From positions 620,001 to 684,000 of the forward strand of contig NZ_WKJC01000001.1 of assembly GCF_009674675.1 (NCBI RefSeq): 64,000 nt of DNA. Direction: 5' to 3'. The position numbers were made by a program, and so were the translations under genes. Shown here piece after piece: positions 44,674-53,719 of the stretch. This stretch comes from Kangiella sp. HZ709. Lineage in GTDB: Bacteria > Pseudomonadota > Gammaproteobacteria > Enterobacterales > Kangiellaceae. Position 1 is the stretch's first letter; each line of letters starts with the position of its first letter. The notes under the pieces were generated by a model. That model did no database searches, was not told where the DNA came from, and saw only the letters and a program-made list of their open reading frames with translations.

Positions 44674-47486
44674 TAAGCGAACTTCCTTACTTCGCCATCG
44701 CCTACTACATTTTCAACGCAGCGATTACAAATAGTTGGATGTTCGGTATGAGATCCAACATCTTCACGCGACACTTCCTCACGATAGTGCCAACAACGCT
44801 CGCACTTTTCATTATCCGACTTTTCAATAACTAAGCTTAGCCCTTCTAAATCAGTAACTTCGCCTTCTCTCGACTGCTGCAATTTTGCTTGAGAAGTGAT
44901 GGTTACAAATCGAATTTCATCTTCAAGTTTAGAAAGCACTTTAAACAACTCATCGTTAACACACAGCGTAACTTCTGCTTCTAATGAACCGCCAATAACA
45001 CCATCTTTCCTTTTAGCCTCTAAAGCTTTATTCACTTCAGTTTTAACCGCAGCAATAGTTACCCAGTCTTGCTGCGAAAGGGCTAGTTTTTCAGCAGCAA
45101 ACAAACCTTGATACCATTCAGCCACGAATACATTCGCTTCGCGTTCACCATCATTAGCTGCAGGAATATGCGGCCAAATTTCATTAGCAGTAAAACTTAA
45201 AATGGGCGCCATCCAACGCACTAGAGCTTCTACGATATGATACATAGCGGTTTGACAAGAGCGCTGTGCTAATGAACCATTTTTAGCAGTATATTGGCGA
45301 TCTTTAATGATATCTAAATAGAAAGACCCCATATCAATCGAACAGAAATGTTGGATTTTTTGCGCTACAATCCAGAAGTTATAATTGTCATACGCTTCCA
45401 CAATGTCTTGTTGCGCTTTAAGCGCCTTATCAACAGCCCAACGATCCAAAGCAACCATGTCTTCTTTGGCAACTAAATCAGTTTTAGGGTTAAAACCCTC
45501 TAAATTGGATAATAAGAATCGCGAAGTGTTTCGGATACGACGGTAGCTATCGCCGGTTCTTTTAATGATTTCGTCTGAAACTGCCATTTCTCCACGGTAA
45601 TCCGCAGAAGAAACCCACAGGCGTAAAACGTCCGCGCCGAATTTATTAATCACATCTTTAGGTGCTATAACATTACCTAGAGACTTTGACATTTTTTTGC
45701 CGTCTTTATCGACCACAAAGCCGTGCGTTAAACAATGCTTATAAGGTGCCTCTTCATAAATTCCAACAGAAGTAAGCAGCGACGACTGGAACCAACCACG
45801 GTGTTGATCAGAACCTTCTAAATATAAATCAGCAGGACGATTTAAATAATCACGCGCCGCTAACACACAATAATGAGTGACCCCTGAGTCAAACCAAACA
45901 TCTAAGGTATCATCAATTTTTTCGTATTTATCAGCATCAACTAATTCAGCAGCATCTAAATCGTACCAAGCTTGAATACCACTTTCTTCAATTTTTTCTG
46001 CCACCTTTTCCATCAGCCCAGCTGAATCAGGATGCGGCAAGCCTGTTTGTTTATCAGTAAATAAACACAGCGGAACGCCCCAAGTTCTTTGACGAGAAAT
46101 ACACCAATCCGGACGCGACTCCATCATAGATTCGATACGTGCTTCACCCCACTCAGGTACCCACTTAACCTTTTTAATTTCTTGCATGGCAGTAGATTGC
46201 AAAGCATTTTGCTCCATTGAGATAAACCACTGCGGTGTAGCACGAAATATCAGTGGGGTTTTAGTGCGCCAGCAATGAGGATAAGAATGGTGGAATTTAT
46301 CCTGATGCAACAAGCGCTCTTTTTCGATTAACAAATCAATAACAGGCTGGTCGACTTTATAAACATGCTGACCTTCAAAAATTGGAGTTTCGTCATTAAA
46401 AACACCATTGGCCATCACGTAATTTAAAACACCTAAACCATATTTTTTACCTACAACAAAATCGTCAGGACCATGATCGGGAGCTGTGTGTACCAAACCA
46501 GTACCGGCATCTGTGGTGACATGCTCACCACAAATCACTGGCAAAGTCTTATCGTAAAAAGGATGTTGCACTTGCAAATTTTCCAGCGCAGAACCTTGGC
46601 AAGAGCCAACTACTTGATACTCTTCAATGCCAGCTTCTTGCATAACACTTGCAACTAAAGCTTCTGCTAAAACGAAACACTCATCGCCGGCTTTAACTAA
46701 CTGGTACTCTAACTCTTTATGCACCGTTACCGCCTGGCTTGATGGTAAAGTCCAAGGAGTTGTCGTCCAGATAACGACCGAAGCTTCACCCGTTAATTCC
46801 GGATTACCGAACGCAGTTAAGAAGTGTTCTTTATCCGCTAGAGGATAACGCACATAAATGGAGAAGGATGTTTTGTCTTGATATTCAACCTCAGCTTCTG
46901 CTAATGATGAACCGCCAACCACACTCCAATACACTGGCTTAGCATCTTTTTTCAGGTGATTATTTTTAACTAAACGAGATAAGGCACGAACAATGTTTGC
47001 TTCAAAGCCGAAATCCATAGTCAGGTAAGGATTATCCCACTCACCTAAAACGCCCAAACGAATAAAGTCTTCTCGCTGCGCATCCACTTGTTTTTGCGCA
47101 TATTGACGACATTTCTCGCGAAATTCGGCATGAGAAACTTTAACGCCTGCTTTGCCTACTTTCTTTTCAACATTGTTTTCAATCGGTAAGCCATGACAAT
47201 CCCAACCCGGAACATAAGGTGAATCAAAACCGCTTAGAGTTTTGCTTTTTACCACCATGTCTTTAAGAATTTTATTTACTGAGTGGCCAATATGAATATT
47301 ACCATTGGCATATGGAGGGCCGTCATGCAAAACAAATTGCTCGCGCCCTGCACGCGCTTTACGAATTTGTTGATACAAATCGTTTTTTGCCCATTGCGCA
47401 AGCATTTTTGGTTCGCGTTGCGGTAAATTACCTCGCATTTCAAATTGCGTTTTCGGTAAATTCAAAGTGTCTTTATAATCACTCAT
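44673..47486 (-). CDS. ileS: Isoleucyl-tRNA synthetase
   Basis: 937 residues, class I. HIGH motif [21 protein letters not shown] near residue 60, editing-domain [24 protein letters not shown] near residue 603, and C-terminal zinc site [11 protein letters not shown] plus CNRCVENV. Length matches the E. coli enzyme (938). Located between ribF and lspA as in most gammaproteobacteria; 22 bases after ribF. Confidence 0.98.
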   Translation of the reverse strand: MSDYKDTLNLPKTQFEMRGNLPQREPKMLAQWAKNDLYQQIRKARAGREQFVLHDGPPYANGNIHIGHSVNKILKDMVVKSKTLSGFDSPYVPGWDCHGLPIENNVEKKVGKAGVKVSHAEFREKCRQYAQKQVDAQREDFIRLGVLGEWDNPYLTMDFGFEANIVRALSRLVKNNHLKKDAKPVYWSVVGGSSLAEAEVEYQDKTSFSIYVRYPLADKEHFLTAFGNPELTGEASVVIWTTTPWTLPSSQAVTVHKELEYQLVKAGDECFVLAEALVASVMQEAGIEEYQVVGSCQGSALENLQVQHPFYDKTLPVICGEHVTTDAGTGLVHTAPDHGPDDFVVGKKYGLGVLNYVMANGVFNDETPIFEGQHVYKVDQPVIDLLIEKERLLHQDKFHHSYPHCWRTKTPLIFRATPQWFISMEQNALQSTAMQEIKKVKWVPEWGEARIESMMESRPDWCISRQRTWGVPLCLFTDKQTGLPHPDSAGLMEKVAEKIEESGIQAWYDLDAAELVDADKYEKIDDTLDVWFDSGVTHYCVLAARDYLNRPADLYLEGSDQHRGWFQSSLLTSVGIYEEAPYKHCLTHGFVVDKDGKKMSKSLGNVIAPKDVINKFGADVLRLWVSSADYRGEMAVSDEIIKRTGDSYRRIRNTSRFLLSNLEGFNPKTDLVAKEDMVALDRWAVDKALKAQQDIVEAYDNYNFWIVAQKIQHFCSIDMGSFYLDIIKDRQYTAKNGSLAQRSCQTAMYHIVEALVRWMAPILSFTANEIWPHIPAANDGEREANVFVAEWYQGLFAAEKLALSQQDWVTIAAVKTEVNKALEAKRKDGVIGGSLEAEVTLCVNDELFKVLSKLEDEIRFVTITSQAKLQQSREGEVTDLEGLSLVIEKSDNEKCERCWHYREEVSREDVGSHTEHPTICNRCVENVVGDGEVRKFA

Positions 47487-47508
47487 TAGTATTCTCAGTA
47501 TTTACTTT

Positions 47509-48471
47509 TCAGTATTGATTTTTAAAATAATGTTTAGCTGTTTGAATATCTTTTTCGATCTGCTCTTTAAGCAAATCTAAGGTTGCAAACTTTTGTTCAT
47601 CCCGAATCTTCTTTAGCGGTTGAACTGTTAATTTTTTACCATAAATCGACTCGGCAAAGTCCAACAGGTGTATCTCTAACCTTTCTCGATAATCACCCAA
47701 GGTTGGTTTAACACCAACATTGGCAACGCCTTTCAAACTTTCATTACTGTTAGTATTAGCGTCAACAATGGTAACTCGAACTGCATAAACACCTTTTAGT
47801 GGGCTTTGCAGCCTTTTTAAATTTATATTGGCAGTAGCAAAGCCTAGCTTTCTGCCCTGCTTTTGACCATGGGCAACTTTACCGGCTATTTGATAGCTTC
47901 GACCAAGTAATGCCTCGGCAATATCAAAATTGCCGCGGGCAATTTCTTGTCGTACTTTGCTACTACTGATACGAACTTTCCCTGTCAATTCACCATTAAG
48001 GGGAAAAGTCACCGACTGATTCGCTTCAACCACAAAGTTATAGCTTTTTAATAGTTCAAAATCGCCTTTTCGTTGATGTCCAAATCTAAAGTCATCACCA
48101 ATAAATAAATGCTTAACCTTTAGTCTTTCGACTAATACTCTGCGTACAAAGTCTTCCGCAGAAAGGTTGGCCAACTCCTCGGCAAAGCGCAAACATAAAA
48201 CAAAATCGACGCCCAACTCTTTTAAAGCTTCAATTTTATCGGTTAATTTAAATAACCTTGCTGGCGCTTCAGTTGGACAAAAAAATTCTTGTGCATGAGG
48301 CTCAAAGAGCACCACCACACTTGGCAAGTTCAAATCATTAGCTTTAGCCGTTAAACGCTTAATAATGGCTTGATGCCCTAAATGCACTCCATCAAAATTG
48401 CCAATAGTTCCCACACAACCCTTAGTAAAGAGTTGTTCGGGGCAATTATAAAGTCCGCGTAATAGGCGCAT
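47509..48471 (-). CDS. ribF: Bifunctional riboflavin kinase / FAD synthetase
   Basis: 320 residues. The adenylyltransferase half has GTIGNFDGVHLGHQAII and FIGDDFRFGHQRKGD and VRISSSKVRQEIARGNFDIAEALLGRSY. The C-terminal kinase half has GRKLGFATANINL and GVYAVRV and DFAESIYGKKLTV. It makes FMN and FAD. First gene of the operon with ileS. Divergent from the crotonase gene. Confidence 0.97.
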   Translation of the reverse strand: MRLLRGLYNCPEQLFTKGCVGTIGNFDGVHLGHQAIIKRLTAKANDLNLPSVVVLFEPHAQEFFCPTEAPARLFKLTDKIEALKELGVDFVLCLRFAEELANLSAEDFVRRVLVERLKVKHLFIGDDFRFGHQRKGDFELLKSYNFVVEANQSVTFPLNGELTGKVRISSSKVRQEIARGNFDIAEALLGRSYQIAGKVAHGQKQGRKLGFATANINLKRLQSPLKGVYAVRVTIVDANTNSNESLKGVANVGVKPTLGDYRERLEIHLLDFAESIYGKKLTVQPLKKIRDEQKFATLDLLKEQIEKDIQTAKHYFKNQY

Positions 48472-48635
48472 TCAATAGATTTAAAGCAAGGTCAAAGCGG
48501 GCAATTATAGCCATAAATGACGCAAGAATTAACCTTTTAATCATAAGAATCAGCTTAAGATGGCAAACTTATCTTCATTATGCCATTATCTTGCCTAAAG
48601 CTTTTTATTTTCCTATATAAATTAAAGACTTAAAC

Positions 48636-49448
48636 ATGACAGCAAAAGCTAATCCGCAAACTGAAAAATCGGCCAGAGTGCTGCTCAAGATAGAGCAGCA
48701 AATTGCTTGGGTGCAGTTAAATCGAGCCAATAAAAGAAATGCCTTGGATCTAGCTATGTTCGAGGCGATCCGAGATTGCCAAAAACTAATAGCCAAAGAC
48801 CAGTCTATTCGAGCAGTCATAGTAGCCGGTAATGGCGAAGACTTTTGCTCAGGCTTGGATATTAAAGCGGTCATGAGCAATAAATGGAACGCGATTAAAT
48901 TGCTATGGAAATGGCTACCAGGTAATGCCAACTTAGCGCAAAAAGTTTCTGTGGGTTGGCGCCGGCTTAAAGTTCCGGTAATAGTCGCGATCCATGGGCG
49001 TTGCTGGGGTGGTGGTATGCAAATAGCATTAGGGGCAGATTTTAGAATTGCCAGTCCCTCCTCTTCCTTATCCATTATGGAAACCAAATGGGGATTAATA
49101 CCGGATATGGCTGGAAATCTAGCGCTACGAGACTGCATGAGCAAAGATCAAGCCATGAAGCTAAGCATGACCGCTGAAGAAATAAGCTCGCAACAGGCGC
49201 TAGAACTCAATTTAATCACTGAAATATCCGAACAACCAGTTGCAGCGGCTAAACAATTAGCAGAACAAATCAAACAACAATCTCCTGATGCCATCAAGGC
49301 GATTAAGAAACTATTTCATAAACGCTGGCAAGATTTTGACCGTTATATTCTGGCCAGTGAAACCTTGTCTCAGTGGCGAATCCTATTGGGCAAAAACCAA
49401 ACTATTGCCGTTAAGCGTCAGTCCGGTAAAAACATCGAATATAAATAA
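48636..49448 (+). CDS. Crotonase-fold enoyl-CoA hydratase/isomerase family protein
   Basis: 270 residues. The oxyanion-hole motifs are AGNGEDFCSGLDIKAVM (near 68) and AIHGRCWGGGMQIALGADFRIAS (near 118), followed by METKWGLIPDMAGNLALRDCM, where the hydratase glutamate/aspartate positions would lie. The protein acts on an acyl-CoA, but the reaction (hydratase, isomerase or other) cannot be fixed by eye. It sits between ribF and murJ, which are neighbours in Pseudomonas, so it is probably a later insertion. Confidence 0.85.
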   Translation: MTAKANPQTEKSARVLLKIEQQIAWVQLNRANKRNALDLAMFEAIRDCQKLIAKDQSIRAVIVAGNGEDFCSGLDIKAVMSNKWNAIKLLWKWLPGNANLAQKVSVGWRRLKVPVIVAIHGRCWGGGMQIALGADFRIASPSSSLSIMETKWGLIPDMAGNLALRDCMSKDQAMKLSMTAEEISSQQALELNLITEISEQPVAAAKQLAEQIKQQSPDAIKAIKKLFHKRWQDFDRYILASETLSQWRILLGKNQTIAVKRQSGKNIEYK

Positions 49449-49488
49449 TTTGGACGCACAACCGTAACGAACTACCAGAGCAAACAAT

Positions 49489-50109
49489 ATGAAAAAAATA
49501 CTATTAGCCGTCATCTCAGTTGGCCTTCTAGCCGCCTGCGAAACTCAAATGAAATCTAAAAAACATAACCCTAAGGATTTAAAAACAGCACGAGAAGAAA
49601 CTAGAACAAAAGCTGATACTGCGATGCAAGACGCCTATTTTCAGAGCCTTATCCTGCAGTGTGGCAAAACCTTTGTTGGTAAAACGGTATTCCCGGATGA
49701 TCCGAATCATGATTTTGCAGGAAAGACCTTAGTTGCTCACTTGCAGTCATGCACAGACAAAGAAATACGTATTCCTTTTCAAGTAGGCGAAGATAAGTCT
49801 AGAACCTGGATTGTTACAAAAACCGAACAAGGCTTATTATTGAAGCATGATCATCGACACAAAGATGGTACTCCAGACGAAATCACTATGTACGGTGGTT
49901 ACGCAGGAAGCTACAAAGGCTCTAAGGGAGCTCCTTTCAAGCAACACTTTTTAGCCGATAAATATACCGCCAAACTAATTCCAGCAGCCAGTAGCAATGT
50001 TTGGACCATTAGTTTAGACCCAGAAAAGATGCAACTCACCTATGACTTAGAAAGACACCAAAAACCTAGGTATAAGGCCATATTAAATGTGCAAACTAGT
50101 AATGACTGA
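49489..50109 (+). CDS. Uncharacterised lipoprotein
   Basis: 206 residues. Signal peptide MKKILLAVISVGLLAAC with lipobox LAAC (Cys17). A lysine-rich linker follows, then a compact domain with two cysteines (ILQCGKTFVGK, LQSCTDKE) and a histidine-rich loop (LLKHDHRHKDGTPDE). The C-terminus is beta-rich (SNVWTISLDPEKMQLTYDLERH). I do not recognise a family. It follows the crotonase gene by 40 bases and its end overlaps the convergent murJ stop by 14 bases. Confidence 0.78.
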   Translation: MKKILLAVISVGLLAACETQMKSKKHNPKDLKTAREETRTKADTAMQDAYFQSLILQCGKTFVGKTVFPDDPNHDFAGKTLVAHLQSCTDKEIRIPFQVGEDKSRTWIVTKTEQGLLLKHDHRHKDGTPDEITMYGGYAGSYKGSKGAPFKQHFLADKYTAKLIPAASSNVWTISLDPEKMQLTYDLERHQKPRYKAILNVQTSND

Positions 50110-51637
50110 GTTTAAAATGTTTAGGACGAATCCCCATTAGGCTCAAGAGTACACAATAGGAAACAATAGTTGCACTAATAGTTGCTATAATCATACCAAT
50201 AGCTTCTATCCGACTCCAAGCTTGCCATTGTTCGATACTAAAGTCGAAATACCATAATCCGACTAGTAAGAGTCCACTAGCAATAACTAATTTTAAAATC
50301 CAAAGCGCAGTTGATTTCGAAATTTTTAACTGATCATGCTTATGTAAATAACGGTACAATAATATGGCATTAATAAAGGCTGAAATACTGGTAGCAATGG
50401 CTAAACCTACATGACCAAAAGGTTTAAATAAAGCCAGGTTTAAAACAATGTTACTGACCACGGCAATGATACCTATCTTCACTGGCGTTTTAGGATCTTG
50501 GCGAGAATAAAAGCCTGTCAAGAAGACTTTAACCATCATAAAAGCAATTAAACCTAGCGAATAGGCTTGTAAACTTTGGCCAGCTTTGAATGAGTCATGT
50601 GCGTCAAAAGCACCATGTTGAAATACGCTGATCATAATCGGTTCTGCAAGCCACAATAAGCCCATAGCCGCAGGGATCCCAATCATTAATACCATGCGCA
50701 ACCCCCAATCTAAGGTGCCAGAAAAATGTTGCATATCATTCTTTGCAAAATACTTAGACAAGGTTGGCAGCAATACCGTCGCAATCGCGATGCCGAAAAT
50801 GCCTAAAGGAAATTCCAACATACGATCCGAATAATACAACCAAGAAATACTGCCCTCTTCTAAGAAGGAAGCAATTTGCGAGTCAATCAGTAAATTAATT
50901 TGGCTGACCGATGCGCCAAAAATAACGGGTAGCATTAATTTGAAAATTCTCTGGACAGAGGAATCTTTCCAAGCCCAGCGAGGCTTTGGCAAATAACCAG
51001 CTTTCCATAAGAAAGGAAAAAACAATAACAGCTGCAATATGCCGGCAATAAAAATACCCCAAGCTAAAGCAACATTGGCGTGTTCCATATGCGGAGCAAC
51101 AAATAACGCCATACCAATAATGGATAAATTCAGTAGCACTGGCGCAAAAGCTGGCAGCGCAAATTTATTCAAGGTATTCATCACAGCGCTGTACATGGCC
51201 ACCAGCGAAATAAAGAAGATATAAGGAAAGGTAATTCTTAATAGTTCCGACGCGCGAAAGAATTTTTCTGGATCAGTATGATAAAAACCATAACCAAAAA
51301 TTCCCATTAACAATTGAGGGACTATAACCCCAACCATGGTAATTAAAAATAAGAAACCACCTAGAGTTCCTGACACTTTACTGAGTAATAAAACCGTTTC
51401 TTCTTTAGTGCGCTTTTCATGATATTCAGAAAAAACTGGCACAAAGGCGGTGGCGAAAGCGCCCTCACCAAATAAACGACGCAAGAAGTTCGGAATTTTT
51501 TGGGCCAACAAGAATATATCGGCACGCCCTTCTGCACCAAGCAAATTGGCTAAAACAATATCTCTTGCCAAACCCAAGAATCGAGACATCATGGTCCAAA
51601 AGCTAACGATAGTGCTTGATTTGAGTAAATTTGCCAT
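50096..51637 (-). CDS. murJ: Lipid II flippase MurJ
   Basis: 513 residues with about 14 hydrophobic segments. MOP-superfamily signatures include SFWTMMSRFLGLARDIVLANLLGA near the N-terminus, AFATAFVPVFSEY, SWLYYSDRMLEFPLGIFGIAIATVLLPTLS in the middle and QAYSLGLIAFMMVKVFLTGFYSRQDPKTP. It flips the peptidoglycan precursor across the inner membrane. Divergent from rpsT; the order rpsT-murJ is conserved. Confidence 0.96.
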   Translation of the reverse strand: MANLLKSSTIVSFWTMMSRFLGLARDIVLANLLGAEGRADIFLLAQKIPNFLRRLFGEGAFATAFVPVFSEYHEKRTKEETVLLLSKVSGTLGGFLFLITMVGVIVPQLLMGIFGYGFYHTDPEKFFRASELLRITFPYIFFISLVAMYSAVMNTLNKFALPAFAPVLLNLSIIGMALFVAPHMEHANVALAWGIFIAGILQLLLFFPFLWKAGYLPKPRWAWKDSSVQRIFKLMLPVIFGASVSQINLLIDSQIASFLEEGSISWLYYSDRMLEFPLGIFGIAIATVLLPTLSKYFAKNDMQHFSGTLDWGLRMVLMIGIPAAMGLLWLAEPIMISVFQHGAFDAHDSFKAGQSLQAYSLGLIAFMMVKVFLTGFYSRQDPKTPVKIGIIAVVSNIVLNLALFKPFGHVGLAIATSISAFINAILLYRYLHKHDQLKISKSTALWILKLVIASGLLLVGLWYFDFSIEQWQAWSRIEAIGMIIATISATIVSYCVLLSLMGIRPKHFKLSHY

Positions 51638-51813
51638 TCTGGCTTCTCTTTGGGCTTAGTAAGCTCTGATTATGACGGCTTAATATTTATATTTATTGAA
51701 GGCAAGTTTAAGGCAAAATGGAGCGCCTCACCAGCCAATCCAATCAATTGCCAGACAATTGCCATAATTTTCTTTAAATCCGCCAGAAAACTGCTAAATC
51801 GGAGCGATTTTTC

Positions 51814-51842
51814 TTGAAAATAAAAGGAATAACCGGTATATT
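51814..51842 (+). promoter_or_regulatory. Sigma-70 promoter of rpsT
   Basis: TTGAAA (51814-51819), 17-base spacer, TATATT (51837-51842): five of six and five of six consensus matches. Predicted start near 51849, leaving a leader of about 47 bases before the TTG start codon. Confidence 0.7.
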
Positions 51843-51895
51843 TCGCGACCTTGAATTTATGTATTTTTTCGTGAAACCCTTTTAGGAGAAACACC

Positions 51896-52156
51896 TTGGC
51901 TAACATCAAATCTGCCAAAAAGCGTGCAAAGCAAGCTGAAAACCGTCGTCAACACAACGCTAGCCGTCGTTCTATGTTACGTAGCTACTTAAAGAAAGTA
52001 GTTTATGCCATTGAAGCTGGTGATAAGAAAGCTGCTCAATCTGCATATGAGCGTGCTGTACCAATGATTGACGTAGCTGCAAACAAAGGCTTAATTCACA
52101 AGAATAAAGCTGCACGTCATAAGAGCCGTTTAAACGCGCGTATTCAAGCGCTATAA
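51896..52156 (+). CDS. rpsT: 30S ribosomal protein S20
   Basis: 86 residues, very basic ([63 protein letters not shown]), matching S20 in length and sequence. It starts with TTG at 51896-51898 behind AGGAG at proper spacing. E. coli rpsT also uses UUG, where the weak codon takes part in autogenous control, so the same may apply here. Confidence 0.97.
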   Translation: MANIKSAKKRAKQAENRRQHNASRRSMLRSYLKKVVYAIEAGDKKAAQSAYERAVPMIDVAANKGLIHKNKAARHKSRLNARIQAL

Positions 52157-52200
52157 TCTAGTTTTTCTATCTAAAACAGATTAGAAGCAAAAAGAATATA

Positions 52201-52233
52201 AAAAGCCGCACTGGGTTCCAGTTGCGGCTTTTT
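52201..52233 (+). terminator. Intrinsic terminator after rpsT
   Basis: AAAAGCCGCA-CTGG and CCAG-TTGCGGCTTTTT form a stem with a 3-base loop and a single bulged base, then a T-run, 44 bases after the rpsT stop. Confidence 0.88.
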
Positions 52234-52324
52234 GCGTTAAGTTGAATTTGCTCGCTAGGTTTTATTATTTATCAGTGATAAGGTGACTCTAAATTTAGAG
52301 CCCGCTTATACTGCAAAAATTATT

Positions 52325-52840
52325 GTGAAAAAACTCCTTAACTACTTCAAATTAATCACTTTTTCAGTTTTAGTTTTAATAGGCATTCAAGCACCTGGTT
52401 TCGTTTCCGATTACGGTAAAAATTTAGATGCTCGTCTAGCTGAATCTAAACTCTCCATCACTCCTTTCCAAAATACAGCCGATAAGCACTTTAATGGCAA
52501 TATAGATAAACTCATCAATCATTACAATAATAATGGCGATCAAGTGTTAATCGAGGGTGGTGAATCAATTAGCCAAGTATTAATGCGTCATAAACTATTA
52601 CAAGAAGCTCATGCCAGTTTTAAAGCCTCTACTTTTGCTAGTTATCAACACACTCTGCTCAACCCTATTGCAGATATTCGTCAGCAGGCTTGGGATAGCT
52701 ATGATTTCCAGGTTTTATTGAATAAAGAAGCATTACTGTTTGGTTTAATTTTTGCTCTGATAATTATGAGCATTGTTGAAATACTGATGAGTCTTTTGGG
52801 GTTACTAAAAAGAAGAAATAGCCGAAGTTCATTAGTTTAA
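52325..52840 (+). CDS. DUF2937 family membrane protein
   Basis: 171 residues from the GTG at 52325, giving KKLLNYFKLITFSVLVLIGIQAPGFVSDYG, the family's usual start; another GTG at 52283 would add 14 residues and neither start has a clear ribosome-binding site. Pattern: N-terminal membrane helix, periplasmic helical domain (LDARLAESKLSITPFQNTADKHFNGNIDKLINHY) and a C-terminal membrane helix (EALLFGLIFALIIMSIVEILMSLLGLL). Function unknown. Its last bases overlap the convergent marR stop. Confidence 0.75.
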   Translation: MKKLLNYFKLITFSVLVLIGIQAPGFVSDYGKNLDARLAESKLSITPFQNTADKHFNGNIDKLINHYNNNGDQVLIEGGESISQVLMRHKLLQEAHASFKASTFASYQHTLLNPIADIRQQAWDSYDFQVLLNKEALLFGLIFALIIMSIVEILMSLLGLLKRRNSRSSLV

Positions 52841-53272
52841 TAGCTCTAATAAGGTTTGCAACTCGGTTTGCTGCTCTGCATTCAATTGGCTAACCTTGTT
52901 CACGATTCTTTCAATCCTTTTAGTTCTAGTTTGCTCCATCAAAACAATACTTTTACGAGTCGCAGAAACAAAAACCACTCTCTGATCCGCGCGCGACTTA
53001 GCTTTAATCACATAACCTTCTTTTTCTAGACTTTTCACGGTACGAGTAATAGCTGGTGCACTAACCTGCTCCATTGATGCGAGTTCATTCACCGTTTTCG
53101 AGCCGGTATAAACTAGAATAGAAAGAATCGACAATCGCTCAGGCGTTAATCCTGAAGTTAGATCATTTTTGCGAGCATCACGCAATATATGAATACTGAG
53201 GCTGTGTAGTTGATTGGCCAGCTGATTTTCTAGCGTATCAGACATCCCTTCTGGCAGATTTAAGTTTGACAT
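52832..53272 (-). CDS. MarR-family transcriptional regulator
   Basis: 146 residues with a winged helix-turn-helix: TPERLSILSILVYTGSKTVNELASMEQVSAPAITRTVKSLEKEGYVIKAKSRADQRVVFVSATRKSIVLM. It is divergent from a VOC-family gene across 67 bases that hold a perfect 8-base inverted repeat, the expected layout for a regulator that represses itself and its neighbour. Ligand unknown. Confidence 0.88.
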   Translation of the reverse strand: MSNLNLPEGMSDTLENQLANQLHSLSIHILRDARKNDLTSGLTPERLSILSILVYTGSKTVNELASMEQVSAPAITRTVKSLEKEGYVIKAKSRADQRVVFVSATRKSIVLMEQTRTKRIERIVNKVSQLNAEQQTELQTLLELLN

Positions 53273-53291
53273 TGGTTAAGTTTTGAGGAAT

Positions 53292-53311
53292 TATTTAACA
53301 GAGGTTAAATA
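53292..53311. promoter_or_regulatory. Candidate MarR operator, perfect inverted repeat
   Basis: TATTTAAC-AGAG-GTTAAATA: two 8-base arms, exact reverse complements, 4-base spacer, between the divergent marR and VOC genes. Size and symmetry suit a MarR dimer. Confidence 0.6.
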
Positions 53312-53339
53312 TATCTTATCTTAACAGGACAGAAAAGCA

Positions 53340-53702
53340 ATGATTACTGGGATTCAGCAAATACATGTACAAGTAGAAGACATTAACCGGGCAATTGATT
53401 TCTATCAAAATACTTTAGGCATGCCGTTAATGATGTCCTTTCCCGAACAAAATATGGCTTTCTTTGATTGTGCGGGTACACGACTTTATTTAGGAAAAAA
53501 TCCTGAATATGAATCAAAAGCATTTATTTATTATCAAACTTCAAATATCGATAAAGCTTATCTACAACTTATAGATAAACAGGTTTCTATTATAAAAGAA
53601 CCTATGATAATCCATAAAGCTGATGACTCTGAAAGCTGGTTATGTGCCTTCAAGGACTCAGAAGGAAACACATTGCATTTAGTGCAAGATAAAAGAATTT
53701 AG
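53340..53702 (+). CDS. VOC (glyoxalase/bleomycin resistance) superfamily protein
   Basis: 120 residues, a pair of beta-alpha-beta-beta-beta modules: IQQIHVQVEDINRAIDFYQNTLGMPL with a potential metal-binding His, FDCAGTRLYLG, IYYQTSNIDKAYLQL and CAFKDSEGNTLHLVQ with a metal-binding Glu/His region. Substrate unknown. AGGA lies about 10 bases upstream. Probably controlled by the divergent MarR protein. Confidence 0.85.
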   Translation: MITGIQQIHVQVEDINRAIDFYQNTLGMPLMMSFPEQNMAFFDCAGTRLYLGKNPEYESKAFIYYQTSNIDKAYLQLIDKQVSIIKEPMIIHKADDSESWLCAFKDSEGNTLHLVQDKRI

Positions 53703-53710
53703 GGGGGGGG
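53702..53710. repeat. Nine-base G homopolymer between convergent genes
   Basis: The stop codon TAG of the VOC gene runs straight into a tract of nine G. The tract ends 9 bases before the stop codon of the convergent diguanylate cyclase gene. It is the only G run of this length I noticed in an otherwise AT-rich window. Confidence 0.9.
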
Positions 53711-53719
53711 TTAAACTCA

